Shown here piece after piece: positions 52,927-61,494 of a stretch of 64,000 bases of DNA (positions within the stretch are counted from its first letter, which is position 1; the number at the start of each line of letters is the position of its first letter). The notes under the pieces were generated by a model. It was not told the origin of the DNA, did no database searches, and saw only the letters and a list, made by a program, of their open reading frames with translations. Both the position numbers and the translations under genes were made by a program. Origin of the DNA: G963674835 sp963674835 (GTDB taxonomy: Bacteria > Planctomycetota > Planctomycetia > Pirellulales > Thermoguttaceae); assembly GCA_963674835.2 (NCBI GenBank), contig CAXXKC010000003.1, positions 3,534,001 to 3,598,000 on the forward strand. The letters are read 5' to 3'.

Positions 52927-53843
52927 GTGCCCGCATCTCGATCACTTTGGAAGATCTGGTTCTGTTAAAGGCCGACGCGCGGGGGTTCTCGTTTCTGCCG
53001 AAGCAACCGGTTTCGTCCCTGCTGTCAGGCCGTCATGCTTCGCGGTTGCGAGGACGAGGGCTGATCTTCGAAGAACTGCGACAGTATCACGAGGGGGACG
53101 ATATACGCATGATCGACTGGAAGGCAACCGCTCGCCTTCGGTCGACCCAAGTGAGAGTCTACCACGAGGAACGCGAGCGTCCGGTTCTCTTCGTGGTCGA
53201 CCAGCGTTCTTCGATGTTCTTCGGCAGCCGAAGGGCGATGAAGTCGGTCGTGGCTGCGGAGATCGCGGCCCTGGGAGCCTGGCGTGCGCTCCACTCGGGC
53301 GATCGGGTGGGGGGAATCGTGTTCAACGAGGGTGAAGTCGTAGAAGTCCGTCCGCACCGCAGCCAGACTCGGGTTTTGAATCTCCTCCACGATATCGTCC
53401 GGCAGAACCAGTTACTGGCGTCAGAGAATCCGGCGACCGGTGGCAAGACACTGAATGACGCCTTAAGAAACGCTCTGCACGTGGCCAACCACGACCATCT
53501 CGTCGTGCTGATTGGCGATCTGGACGGCGCGGATTCTGAAACGCAACGGTTGTCCACATTGATCGCAGCCCGTAACGACATGCTGGTGGTAGCGGTCTAC
53601 GATCCACTCGGTGCTTCCCTGGTAGGGTCTCCCGGAATGGTCGCTACCGACCGCGGTCAGTCGTGGGAAATACCAGCGCGCGATTCGTTCGCGGACAAGT
53701 TCCAACAAACATTTCAGCGGCGGCTCGACGAGTGGAACGATATCTTCAGGAATTTGAAGATTCCCGTCATGCCGATTTCGACTTCTGTATCTCCTGTCGA
53801 GCAGATTCGCATCCTCTTCGGCCATCGACCCAGTGCAAAATGA
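52923..53843 (+). CDS. DUF58 domain protein of the MoxR/Bat operon
   Basis: 306 residues, start fixed by a four-base overlap with the MoxR gene. The DUF58 hallmark is FEELRQYHEGDDIRMIDWKATARLR (about residues 48-74), followed by a VWA-like Rossmann fold in which the metal-ion site is weak (LFVVDQRSSMFFG). DUF58 proteins are regular partners of MoxR ATPases; exact function unknown. No membrane helix is seen, so it is likely cytoplasmic or membrane-associated through partners. Confidence 0.93.
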   Translation: MSARISITLEDLVLLKADARGFSFLPKQPVSSLLSGRHASRLRGRGLIFEELRQYHEGDDIRMIDWKATARLRSTQVRVYHEERERPVLFVVDQRSSMFFGSRRAMKSVVAAEIAALGAWRALHSGDRVGGIVFNEGEVVEVRPHRSQTRVLNLLHDIVRQNQLLASENPATGGKTLNDALRNALHVANHDHLVVLIGDLDGADSETQRLSTLIAARNDMLVVAVYDPLGASLVGSPGMVATDRGQSWEIPARDSFADKFQQTFQRRLDEWNDIFRNLKIPVMPISTSVSPVEQIRILFGHRPSAK

Positions 53844-54325
53844 ATGACCCCGCGACAAATCTTGATCGGATGCACGACATTGTCGTTCCGGAATCGATTC
53901 CGTGGTGGCCTCCCGCTCCCGGTTGGTATGTGGTGTTTGCCGTTCTGTTGTGCTTAGCAGTATTCCTCGCTTATCGGGTCTGGAGACGATGGCGTGCCAG
54001 CGCTTACCGCCGAGAGGCGTTGCGGGAACTTGAAAACACTAACGGAGTGTTTGCGATCTCTGAGTTGCTGCGCCGTACGGCTCTGGTGGCAGCGCCGCGG
54101 CCGGTGGTCGCGGCTCAGGTTGGATCTTGCTGGCCCCAGTGGCTCGAAGATAGAGCGTCTGTTGCCATGTCGGAACGAGTCCGAGAGCAACTGAAACTCG
54201 GGCCCTACGACCCCTCCGATTCCGCCGGAGATACCGGCGAGCTCAAGCAGTACGCACGGAAGTGGATCAAACGACATCCATATCGCTCTCCATCGGAGAA
54301 GCCATCCGCAAGCCATCCTCGATAA
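53840..54325 (+). CDS. DUF4381 membrane protein of the Bat operon
   Basis: 161 residues, overlapping the DUF58 stop by four bases. One N-terminal membrane helix follows a short outside segment: VPESIPWWPPAPGWYVVFAVLLCLAVFLAYRVWRR (helix about residues 29-47). The rest is a soluble helical domain (EALRELENTNGVFAISELLRRTAL). This size, PPAPGWY motif and place between DUF58 and BatA are characteristic of DUF4381. Function unknown; probably a scaffold for the VWA proteins at the inner membrane. Confidence 0.88.
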   Translation: MNDPATNLDRMHDIVVPESIPWWPPAPGWYVVFAVLLCLAVFLAYRVWRRWRASAYRREALRELENTNGVFAISELLRRTALVAAPRPVVAAQVGSCWPQWLEDRASVAMSERVREQLKLGPYDPSDSAGDTGELKQYARKWIKRHPYRSPSEKPSASHPR

Positions 54326-54335
54326 CGACGTCACC

Positions 54336-55373
54336 ATGTTTGCCTTTTCCTATATCTGGGTGTTCGCGTTTCTGCCAGTCCCGTGGCTGATCTGGAGGTT
54401 CCTGCCACCGCGGGAAATCGGTCACGTTTCCGTGCGAGTTCCGTTCGGGGAGCGGCTGAAGGATGCGTTACAAAGCCAGGGAATTGCTCAGGAAGTCACG
54501 AGACGATCTCGGAGACTTCTGGTTCCGGTGATCATATGGCTGTTGGTGCTGAGCGCACTGGCGCGACCCCAATGGATCGAACCGCCGGTCGTGAAAGAAC
54601 TTCCCACTCGCGACCTGCTGCTACTCGTGGACCTGTCGAGTTCGATGGATCAGCAGGATTTTGTGAACCAAGCCGGGAAGAAAGTCACACGGCTGGAGGC
54701 CGTCAAAGAAGTCCTCGGTGACTTTCTGGTACGACGAAAGGGAGACCGCGTCGGACTCGTCGTTTTCGGCAGCGCTCCTTACCTGCAGGCTCCGTTTTCA
54801 ACCGATCTGTCTCTTTGTCGGGAGCTGCTGGATGAGTGCGACGTGGGAATGGCGGGACCAAAGACCGCACTGGGCGATGCCATTGGACTGGGGGTGAACC
54901 TGTTTGATGACAGCAACGCTCCTGCGAAGACGATCATCGCGCTGACCGACGGCAATGACACGGCAAGCCAGGTGCCTCCCACCGATGCCGCGAGAGTCGC
55001 TGCACAACGTGGCATCACGATCTTTACGGTCGCTATTGGGGATCCTACAACCGTGGGTGAGGACAAACTCGACGAACAGGCGCTGAAGGATATCGCCCAG
55101 ACTGCCCACGGGTCGTATTTCTTCGCGGCCGACCGCAAGCAACTCCAAGGCATCTACGACAGACTCGACCGCATCGAAACTCGCAAAGTGAAGACTGTGA
55201 GTCACCGTCCGCGGCGAGAGCTGTCCTACCTCTGCCTGCTGGGGGCTTTGTTCCTTTCGCTGTTTCAGAAGGCAGTTGTGGTGCTGCGGCACCATCACGA
55301 TGAACCGAAGATGAAGCAACGTTCTGAAGTTCACGTCAACCCGGTGACCGGTCAACTGGAGATAGTCGCCTGA
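54336..55373 (+). CDS. batA: BatA-like von Willebrand factor A protein
   Basis: 345 residues. Two N-terminal membrane helices (IWVFAFLPVPWLIWRF and LVPVIIWLLVLSALA) and one near the C-terminus (SYLCLLGALFLSLFQKAVVVL) enclose a VWA domain with an intact metal-ion adhesion site: DLSSSMD (DxSxS), the downstream Thr region KTALGDAIG and TDGND. Bat proteins were first linked to aerotolerance in Bacteroides; they are thought to form a membrane complex with MoxR. The gene starts 10 bases after DUF4381 and its stop shares one base with the next start. Confidence 0.93.
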   Translation: MFAFSYIWVFAFLPVPWLIWRFLPPREIGHVSVRVPFGERLKDALQSQGIAQEVTRRSRRLLVPVIIWLLVLSALARPQWIEPPVVKELPTRDLLLLVDLSSSMDQQDFVNQAGKKVTRLEAVKEVLGDFLVRRKGDRVGLVVFGSAPYLQAPFSTDLSLCRELLDECDVGMAGPKTALGDAIGLGVNLFDDSNAPAKTIIALTDGNDTASQVPPTDAARVAAQRGITIFTVAIGDPTTVGEDKLDEQALKDIAQTAHGSYFFAADRKQLQGIYDRLDRIETRKVKTVSHRPRRELSYLCLLGALFLSLFQKAVVVLRHHHDEPKMKQRSEVHVNPVTGQLEIVA

Positions 55374-56293
55374 TGGAATTGATCGCCAACTTTCATTTCA
55401 TCCGCCCTGCCTGGTTGCTCGTGGCACCTGTAGCGATTGTCATTTGGTGGTTCTGGCGACGCAGTTCTGAACCATTGCGAGGCTGGCGCAAGCAAGTCGA
55501 TCCGGATCTGCTGAGAGCGATGACCGTCAAGGAAAGAGGATACCGCGATCTCGCCACGTATGGCGTGGCGGCCGCGTGGCTGATTGCCGTCGTCGCGATC
55601 GCAGGACCGACGTGGAGACAGGAACCGAACCCCTTTGCCGCCGATGCTGCTCCCCTGATGGTGCTGTTAAAAGCCGATGAGAGTATGGCTCCACCCGGCA
55701 TGTCGCCCTCATTTCTCGAACGCGCTCAGTTGAAGATTGCCGACTTGGCAAAAGCCAGGAAAGGCCAACCACTCGGCTTGATTGCCTATGCGGGATCGGC
55801 TCATCTGGTGCTTCCTCCCACGCAAGACACCTCGATCGTGGCGGAAATGGCAGGTAATGTGAGCCCCAGCATCATGCCGAAGCCAGGTGATCGGCTCGAC
55901 CTGGCAATCCGGAAAGCAGGTGAAATCCTTGCCGGCAAGGATTCGGGAGGAACGCTCCTCGTGATTGCCGATTCCGTGCAGGCAGATCCTCAGTCTGTTC
56001 GCAAGGCACATGAGGGAGGGGGGTCTTACCCGATTCAGTTTTTGGCACTGCAGAAGAATGACTCGCTGGATTCCGTTGCACGACTGGTCGATGCGAGCGT
56101 CGAACCGCTGACCCCGGACGATCGGGACATCGTTTCTATCGCACGGGCGGCGGATCGCAAGGCCGTCGTCGGGATAGCCGGAAAGAGTCAACGTTGGGAA
56201 GAAGCCGGCTATTGGTTGGTCCCCCTGCTGACGATCATAGTCGCTTTGTCGTTTCGCCGTGAGAAGAGATCTCAAACGGGAGGCACCGGATGA
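55373..56293 (+). CDS. BatB-like VWA protein with degenerate metal site
   Basis: 306 residues with the same topology as BatA: helices at about 13-28, 62-80 and near the C-terminus (YWLVPLLTIIVALSF), and a VWA-like domain between. The metal site is eroded: MVLLKADESMAPPGM stands where DxSxS should be, so it has D-x-S-M and lacks the second serine. It may bind partners without metal. Placed as in batA-batB-batC operons, one base overlapping batA and four bases overlapping the TPR gene. Confidence 0.83.
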   Translation: MELIANFHFIRPAWLLVAPVAIVIWWFWRRSSEPLRGWRKQVDPDLLRAMTVKERGYRDLATYGVAAAWLIAVVAIAGPTWRQEPNPFAADAAPLMVLLKADESMAPPGMSPSFLERAQLKIADLAKARKGQPLGLIAYAGSAHLVLPPTQDTSIVAEMAGNVSPSIMPKPGDRLDLAIRKAGEILAGKDSGGTLLVIADSVQADPQSVRKAHEGGGSYPIQFLALQKNDSLDSVARLVDASVEPLTPDDRDIVSIARAADRKAVVGIAGKSQRWEEAGYWLVPLLTIIVALSFRREKRSQTGGTG

Positions 56294-56874
56294 GAGCGAC
56301 ACTTCTGATCGCCTTCGGATTCTCGTGGGCCGCGCTGTGGTGGACTGCCGACCAACAGGGGCAGAGACTGTTTGAGCGCAAAGAATATGAGCAGGCAGCG
56401 GAGGCATTCACGAATCCACAGTGGCAAGGAGCGGCCTGGTATCGTGCGGGGGATTACAAGAAGGCGGCACAGGCGTTTGCGCTCGCTTCGACGCCGGAAT
56501 CGCTATTCAATGAAGGCAATGCGTGGATGCTACAAGGCAAATACCAGTTCGCGATCGATCGGTACGACAAAGCCTTGAAGCTGCGCCCCAAATGGAAGGA
56601 GGCGCAGGATAATCGGGACCTGGCAGCCGCGCGCGCAAAGCTGCTGAACGATCAGGGTGGCGATGCGGGAGACCAGAGGCTTGGGGCTGACAAGATCGTC
56701 TTCGACAAGAAGAAGCCTGGAGGACAGGATACTGACGTGGCTGGTGAAAAAGCAGCCTCCGATGCTGTGATTCAATCGATGTGGCTCCGGCGCGTGCAGA
56801 CGAACCCGGCGGATTTTTTGAAGTCCAAGTTTGCCTACCAGCTCTCGATGGAGTCGGAAGGAGCGAAGCAATGA
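56290..56874 (+). CDS. TPR protein of the Bat operon (BatC-like)
   Basis: 194 residues. A hydrophobic N-terminal segment (LLIAFGFSWAALWW) acts as signal or anchor; two or three TPR units follow (GQRLFERKEYEQAAEAFT, AWYRAGDYKKAAQAFALA, EGNAWMLQGKYQFAIDRYDKALKLRP), then a charged, flexible C-terminal part (residues about 115-194). TPRs usually bind partner proteins; here they probably assemble the VWA proteins. Overlaps both neighbours by four bases, so its translation is coupled to them. Confidence 0.88.
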   Translation: MRATLLIAFGFSWAALWWTADQQGQRLFERKEYEQAAEAFTNPQWQGAAWYRAGDYKKAAQAFALASTPESLFNEGNAWMLQGKYQFAIDRYDKALKLRPKWKEAQDNRDLAAARAKLLNDQGGDAGDQRLGADKIVFDKKKPGGQDTDVAGEKAASDAVIQSMWLRRVQTNPADFLKSKFAYQLSMESEGAKQ

Positions 56875-58136
56875 ATTCGTGTCGTTCGACGACTCTCGTA
56901 TTGCTTCTCTTAATGAGTTTTGCGCGGCCCGCTGAATCTGCCGGCTTCAAGCCGGCCACTGTTCGTGTAAAGGATCAAACCTACTGGGTTGGACAGCGGG
57001 TTCCGCTGTTTGTGGAATTGCGAGCAGAGGGATCGTTTTCCGGGGCAGCCAGCTTCTCGCTGCCCAAGATCCCGCGTGTCGTCATCCTTAAGATCGGCGA
57101 TCCGGTCATCTCCTCTGAGGAGGTCGACGGTGAATCGGTGTTTGTGCAGACTCACGAGTTCGCACTCTTCTCGCAACAAAGCGGGACCGTTGACGTGCCC
57201 GCATTCGCGGTGCGATTCAGTCATCACCATGGCTTCACCGGGCCGGTCAAGGATGAGGCGGTACAGATCCCCGCATCAAGCATCAAGATCAAGAGACCGG
57301 CCGGAAGCGACGAAAACGCATACCTGGTGACAACATCCTCGCTGAAGATCTCGGAAACCTGGGAACCGCAACCCGGCTCGACTCAACCAGGAGCCATCTT
57401 TCATCGGACGATCAGGCAGGAGGCGGACGGAGTTTCGGGAATGGCACTTGCTCCACCACCCGAGTCCGCCCCGGCTGGCATTCGAGTATATTTGGATTCT
57501 CCCGAGGTGAGCGATGACACGGAACGTGGAGCATTTCAGGGCCAGCGCATCGACAAGATCACCTACGCGATGCAATCACCCGGCACCTGGAACTTGCCGG
57601 CGATCAAGTACGTGTGGTGGGATCCGGAGAAACAACAATTCGGCTCGAAGACGTTGCCTGCCGTAACCTTCACGGTGCCGGCACCACCCGCTTCGAAAAC
57701 GGTTGAAACGGACGGCGAGCAATCGTACCGCTGGGGCATTTGGCTTCTCCCGGGTTTCGTTCTGATAGCACTCGTTATTTGGCAACGCCATCGGGTCATT
57801 CACTGCGTGCGGCCGGTTTGGCGATCGTGGAATCCACCAGAACGCATTGCCTCGCGAAGACTGCTTCAAGCCTGTCGCCGAAACGATCCGAAAGCCGCCG
57901 AAGCCGCCTGGCTGGAATGGGAGAATTGGCAGGCGGCAGACTTTCAACTGACGCAATCCTTGCGGGCTGCGGTCATTGACCTTCAGAGTTCACTGTTCGG
58001 CCGACAGAGTCCAGGTTCTTGGTGCGGCACAGAGTTGGCACGCGCTTTGCGAGAGCAGCTTGCAACCGATTCGTCATCCACTCCGTCCCGATCGGCCAAG
58101 CTTCCCGAACTCAATCCGACAAGTATTATGTCGTAA
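56871..58136 (+). CDS. BatD-like (oxygen tolerance/BatD family) membrane protein
   Basis: 421 residues, start fixed by overlap with the TPR gene. Sec signal (STTLVLLLLMSFARPAESA), then tandem beta-sandwich domains (TYWVGQRVPLFVELRAEGSFSGA, GTWNLPAIKYVWWDPEKQQFGSKTLPAVTFTV), one membrane helix (WGIWLLPGFVLIALVIWQ) and a C-terminal cytoplasmic helical domain. This architecture and operon place match BatD. Last gene of the operon; a stem CCACCCTT/AAGGGTGG follows at 58160-58196. Confidence 0.87.
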   Translation: MNSCRSTTLVLLLLMSFARPAESAGFKPATVRVKDQTYWVGQRVPLFVELRAEGSFSGAASFSLPKIPRVVILKIGDPVISSEEVDGESVFVQTHEFALFSQQSGTVDVPAFAVRFSHHHGFTGPVKDEAVQIPASSIKIKRPAGSDENAYLVTTSSLKISETWEPQPGSTQPGAIFHRTIRQEADGVSGMALAPPPESAPAGIRVYLDSPEVSDDTERGAFQGQRIDKITYAMQSPGTWNLPAIKYVWWDPEKQQFGSKTLPAVTFTVPAPPASKTVETDGEQSYRWGIWLLPGFVLIALVIWQRHRVIHCVRPVWRSWNPPERIASRRLLQACRRNDPKAAEAAWLEWENWQAADFQLTQSLRAAVIDLQSSLFGRQSPGSWCGTELARALREQLATDSSSTPSRSAKLPELNPTSIMS

Positions 58137-58159
58137 CGTCCGGCAGCCGTGTCCGAGAG

Positions 58160-58196
58160 CCACCCTTATGCCTCGCTGTCCTCGCAACAAGGGTGG
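58160..58196 (+). terminator. Hairpin after the Bat operon
   Basis: CCACCCTT (58160-58167) and AAGGGTGG (58189-58196), 8-bp perfect stem with a 21-base loop, 23 bases after the batD-like stop. No T-run; terminator function is a guess from position. Confidence 0.4.
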
Positions 58197-58308
58197 AATT
58201 CTCCCCGGGGCCGACGACCAGCTTTGTCTCCTGGTTTTCCCTTCACCGCCAGCTCGTTCTCAGATGCGGCTGGAGGGACTAGTGCGTGTCGCACTTATTG
58301 AAGGTCGC

Positions 58309-58378
58309 CGAAGTAGTAGGCTGGTGGGCTCACGAAAACACTACGAATACTGGGCTCCCGTTGGTCGCCCCGGTGTCG
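58309..58378. repeat. ~90-bp interspersed repeat, left part, interrupted by the IS66 element
   Basis: CGAAGTAGTAGGCTGGTGGG to TCGCCCCGGTGTCG. It matches 38626-38716 almost base for base; the remainder of the unit (CTACTTGTGCGACGGTCAA) is found at 59867-59885, on the other side of the insertion sequence. Confidence 0.88.
58371..58378. repeat. 8-bp target-site duplication, left
   Basis: CGGTGTCG, identical to 59859-59866. Eight-base duplications are characteristic of IS66-family insertion. Confidence 0.92.
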
Positions 58379-59858
58379 GTAACCGTTCACGGATTTTGAA
58401 GAATTGGTATTGCGCCGTTGGGGGGCATGGGTTATGAAGGAGGGATGGCTCGCCTCTTTACTGAAGACGAAGTTCGCAAGTTGATCGCCGCGGCGGTCGC
58501 CGAGGCGGTTGCGCCTCTGCAAGCACGAATCGCCCAACTGGAGGCAGAAGTCGCGCGTTTGAGGAAGAACTCGGGGAACAGTTCCAAGCCACCGTCCAGC
58601 GATATAGTGAAACCGTCCAAGCCGGATGCGGCCAAGCGACGAAAGAAGCGGTCGATCGGCGGTCAGCCGGGACACGCCAAGCACGAACGAAAACCGTTCG
58701 CTCCGGACGAAGTGGACCGGATTGTTCAGTGCGAGTTGCCTCGGGAAGAGGCACGAGGGCTGCGGCCGCTCGCGCGATGGCACGTCGTTCAGCAGGTGGA
58801 ACTGGTGGAGAAGCCGTTTGTGATCACCGAGTATCGAGCCCGTCGGTATCGTGATCCGCGCACCGGCCGGATCGTCATCGCGTCGTTGCCGCCGGAGGTT
58901 GCCGCGGCAGGCTTGGTCGGTCCGCGGCTCTCGGCAGCGATTGCGTTCCAGAAGGCCGCTTGCCACATGTCTTACACGACGATCCACAGCTTCTGGCGCG
59001 ACCTGGCCGGGCTGGACCTCAGTCGCGGGCAGTTGGCGAAGGTCGTGCAGAAAGTCTCCGCCGCGATCCGCGGGCCCTATGAAGAACTCCGCGACCGCCT
59101 GGCTGGGCAAGACCGTCTGGGCATCGACGAATCGGGGCACAAGGACGCAGGTCGGCGTCATTGGACTTGGTGTTTTCGCGCCCCGCGTTTCACCGTCTTC
59201 CACATCGATCGTTCCCGGGGCAGCGAAGTGCTGCGGACGGTGCTGGGCGAGACGTTCGGCGGTGTGATTGGCTGCGACTACTTTTCGGCCTACCGCAAGT
59301 ACATGGCCGACAGTGGGGCAACCGTCCAGTTCTGCATGGCCCACCTGATCCGCGACATCCGCTTCCTGGCCGAGCAGCCCAATAAGAGCGCTGCCCGTTG
59401 GGCCGAGAAGCTTCTGGGTTGGCTGCGGAAGCTCTTTCATACGTTGCACCGCAAAGCCCAATGGCCGCTGGAGAAGTTTGCCTTGCGGATGGAGGCCATT
59501 CGCCGCGGTTTTCTCCAACAGGTGCGCCATCCGCCGACGTGGAACGAAGCGCGGACTCTGGCTGCTCGCTTTCGAGGTCGGAAGGCGGAACATTACTTCA
59601 GCTTCCTCACCGAGCCGGGCGTGGAGCCGACGAACAACCTGACCGAGCAGGCAATCCGTCATGTGGTGATCGACCGGCGAGTGACCCAAGGCACGCGAGG
59701 CGGCCCGGGAATGCGCTGGTGCGAACGGGCATGGTCTGCGCTGGCCACTTGTGCCCAACAAGGCCGCCGCGCATTCCAATTCCTTCACACCGCACTCCTC
59801 GCCCACCTCACCGCCCAACCCGCCCCGTCCCTGCTGGCGTAAAGCCGTGAACGGCTAC
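58379..59858 (+). mobile_element. Complete IS66-family insertion sequence (1480 bp)
   Basis: Bounded by terminal inverted repeats GTAACCGTTCACGG (58379-58392) and the complement of GTAGCCGTTCACGG (59845-59858), 13 of 14 identical, starting with the GTA of IS66 ends. Flanked by exact 8-bp direct repeats. It encodes one transposase and no separate TnpA/TnpB ORFs, so it fits the single-ORF (ISBst12-like) subgroup. Intact ends, intact gene and perfect target duplication suggest a recent insertion. Confidence 0.93.
58445..59842 (+). CDS. IS66-family transposase
   Basis: 465 residues from ATG 58445 (ATG 58427 in frame is an alternative). Order: N-terminal leucine-zipper-like segment (LQARIAQLEAEVARLRKNSG), the IS66 motif NSSKPPSSD, a basic zf-IS66-like region (lacking the usual four cysteines), and the DDE_Tnp_IS66 catalytic core with Asp in RLGIDESGHK, Asp in IGCDYFSAYRKY and Glu in TNNLTEQAIRHVVI. 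Full length, no internal stop, so probably active. It acts by DDE transposition on the inverted repeats at both ends. Confidence 0.96.
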   Translation: MARLFTEDEVRKLIAAAVAEAVAPLQARIAQLEAEVARLRKNSGNSSKPPSSDIVKPSKPDAAKRRKKRSIGGQPGHAKHERKPFAPDEVDRIVQCELPREEARGLRPLARWHVVQQVELVEKPFVITEYRARRYRDPRTGRIVIASLPPEVAAAGLVGPRLSAAIAFQKAACHMSYTTIHSFWRDLAGLDLSRGQLAKVVQKVSAAIRGPYEELRDRLAGQDRLGIDESGHKDAGRRHWTWCFRAPRFTVFHIDRSRGSEVLRTVLGETFGGVIGCDYFSAYRKYMADSGATVQFCMAHLIRDIRFLAEQPNKSAARWAEKLLGWLRKLFHTLHRKAQWPLEKFALRMEAIRRGFLQQVRHPPTWNEARTLAARFRGRKAEHYFSFLTEPGVEPTNNLTEQAIRHVVIDRRVTQGTRGGPGMRWCERAWSALATCAQQGRRAFQFLHTALLAHLTAQPAPSLLA

Positions 59859-59866
59859 CGGTGTCG
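59859..59866. repeat. 8-bp target-site duplication, right
   Basis: CGGTGTCG, exact partner of 58371-58378; immediately followed by the second half of the interrupted repeat (59867-59885). Confidence 0.92.
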
Positions 59867-59905
59867 CTACTTGTGCGACGGTCAATAACTGTAGCGTTCG
59901 CGGCG

Positions 59906-59941
59906 GCGTGTTTCTTCGGTTGGGGAAAGCGAAAAACACGC
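59906..59941. terminator. Stem-loop between the IS66 element and the GH5-like gene
   Basis: GCGTGTTTCTTCG (59906-59918) pairs with CGAAAAACACGC (59930-59941) with one bulge and an 11-base loop; outer GTAGCG and CGCTAC extend it. No other feature is seen in 59886-60054. Confidence 0.4.
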
Positions 59942-60054
59942 TACGATTACGCCGAATGCGCTCTAGAATATGTGGTTGTCTGACGACGGCGCTTCTGGTG
60001 AGGGCTCTGACCCCGGATCTCACTGCTATGTACCCCAGCGATACAATCTTAGGC

Positions 60055-61104
60055 ATGGCTCATTTGAAAGGCTCGTTCGCTCGGCACTTGCGCCGATTCC
60101 TGCTGGCTGTTGCAGCCGCTTGGCTGGCCGGCAGCGCGCAAGCGGCCACGCAGGTTGCCATCGTCCAGGGCCGCTGGCAACTCAACGGCAAGGTCACGTA
60201 TCCTGGCACGCCGGCCGAGGGGCTGTTGATGAACGTGCGCATGGTCAATGCCACGTTCGAAGACCGCAACAGGCCGGATTTCAACGCGGACGCGAACACT
60301 AACGAGTTCATCGCCCGGATCCCCGAGTACGCTGCCTATGGGGTGCGGGCCTTCACGCTCTGCCTGCAAGGCGGCATGCCCGGTTATGAGGGGGCGCTCA
60401 ACTCGGCCTTCCACCCGGACGGATCATTGCGGGAGGAGTACCTCCGTCGCGTGCGGCGTGTGATCGAGGCCTGCGACCGCAACGGTGTGGTGATTATTCT
60501 GGGTTGCTACTACCAGAGACAGTCGAAAGTGCTCCGCGACGAAGCGGCTGTCCGCGCCGGAGTGGTCCATGTGGCCCGATGGATTCAGTCTAGCGGGTTT
60601 GAGAACGTTCTGCTGGAAGTCGCCAATGAGTATCCACACAGAGGCTTCGTTCATTCCATCCTCCGCGATCCCAAAGGCGAGGTGGAGTTGATCCGGCTTG
60701 CCAAGCAAACCGCGCCGGGCTTGTTGGTCTCCACCAGCGGCGTCGGAGACGGTAAGCTGCACAAGGAGGTCGCTGAGGCCAGCGATTTCATACTGATCCA
60801 TTTCAATGGCTTGAAGCTTAGGGACATTCCCCCACTCATCGAGGCCTTGAAGGGTTTCCACAAGCCGATCGTCTGCAATGAGGATGATCGGCCGGTCGCG
60901 GATTTCCCTGCGGTCGTGACGGCCGCCGTGGCCAACGGAGCATCGTACGGCTTGATGCTCGAAGACCTCAACCAGAAGTTTCCTTTCGCTTTCAATGGCC
61001 CCGCTGACGCCCCCGAGGTGTATGCCGTGTACCGGAAGCTCACGTCAGCAGCGAAGGCATCTCGGCCGACGCTCGACACAAACCGGGCTCGGGCGGCCAA
61101 CTGA
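60055..61104 (+). CDS. Secreted cellulase-like glycoside hydrolase (GH5-type TIM barrel)
   Basis: 349 residues from ATG 60055, chosen because it gives a Sec signal (RRFLLAVAAAWLAGSAQA); the upstream frame to 59908 has none. Clan-A-like features: LLEVANEYPHRG with the Asn-Glu pair expected for the acid/base (Glu192), and HKPIVCNEDDRP with the second glutamate (276) near the end of a strand. RRVIEACDRNGVVIILGCYY fits the helix-strand pattern of the barrel. Likely hydrolyses a beta-glycan outside the cytoplasm; the exact family and substrate are unknown. It stands alone just right of the insertion sequence. Confidence 0.78.
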   Translation: MAHLKGSFARHLRRFLLAVAAAWLAGSAQAATQVAIVQGRWQLNGKVTYPGTPAEGLLMNVRMVNATFEDRNRPDFNADANTNEFIARIPEYAAYGVRAFTLCLQGGMPGYEGALNSAFHPDGSLREEYLRRVRRVIEACDRNGVVIILGCYYQRQSKVLRDEAAVRAGVVHVARWIQSSGFENVLLEVANEYPHRGFVHSILRDPKGEVELIRLAKQTAPGLLVSTSGVGDGKLHKEVAEASDFILIHFNGLKLRDIPPLIEALKGFHKPIVCNEDDRPVADFPAVVTAAVANGASYGLMLEDLNQKFPFAFNGPADAPEVYAVYRKLTSAAKASRPTLDTNRARAAN

Positions 61105-61494
61105 TCGCCTTCGTGCCCAGCCTCGACCTGGTTGTAGCCCGGCTAACCGGTAGCTCGGGCGAAGAGCAGGAACTCCCGCACCCGGCGCACGAGGTACGGC
61201 TGGTGCTTATCCAGCGCCAAGTTCTTGTTTTGGAGGAACTTGGCATAGCCGCCGAGCACCTCGAACAAATGACCATCGCGCTCGGCCGTATCTCGGTTTC
61301 CTGTTTATCCTGATCGCGATAACGCTGGCATATCCGTGGTTATCCGTCCGGTGTCAAGCTGCGACTATCCGCTGTCGGAGGGGTTTATGCCGCAAACCAC
61401 TTGGCGAGGCCCACACATCGTGGTAGCGTAACTTGTGCTAGCCCGGCAAAAGGGGATTTCTGTAGAAAGACAAGTTGTGCCAGAGACAAGACCC
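61105..61494. other. Intergenic region holding only the integrase relic
   Basis: Between the GH5-like gene and the HEPN-motif gene. Apart from the degraded integrase reading frame nothing can be supported; an in-frame GTG at 61435 could start the next gene earlier. Confidence 0.5.
61143..61304 (-). pseudogene. Relic of a tyrosine-integrase N-terminal (SAM-like) domain
   Basis: A 53-codon open stretch without a start codon, ending in TAG at 61143, reads ...AERDGHLFEVLGGYAKFLQN, then KNLALDKHQPYLVRRVREFL, then LFARATG. This resembles the first ~50 residues of phage/integron-type tyrosine integrases (core-binding helices, YLVRxVREFLxFAR). The catalytic domain is absent, so it is a fragment. It lies next to a HEPN-motif gene and about 2.5 kb from an attC-like hairpin. 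Confidence 0.5.

Noticed and set aside
58295..59818. 507-codon open frame antisense to the IS66 transposase
   Set aside because: Exact shadow of a well-supported transposase; amino-acid content is Arg/Leu/Pro-rich with no domain, and the frame crosses the IS end and target duplication.
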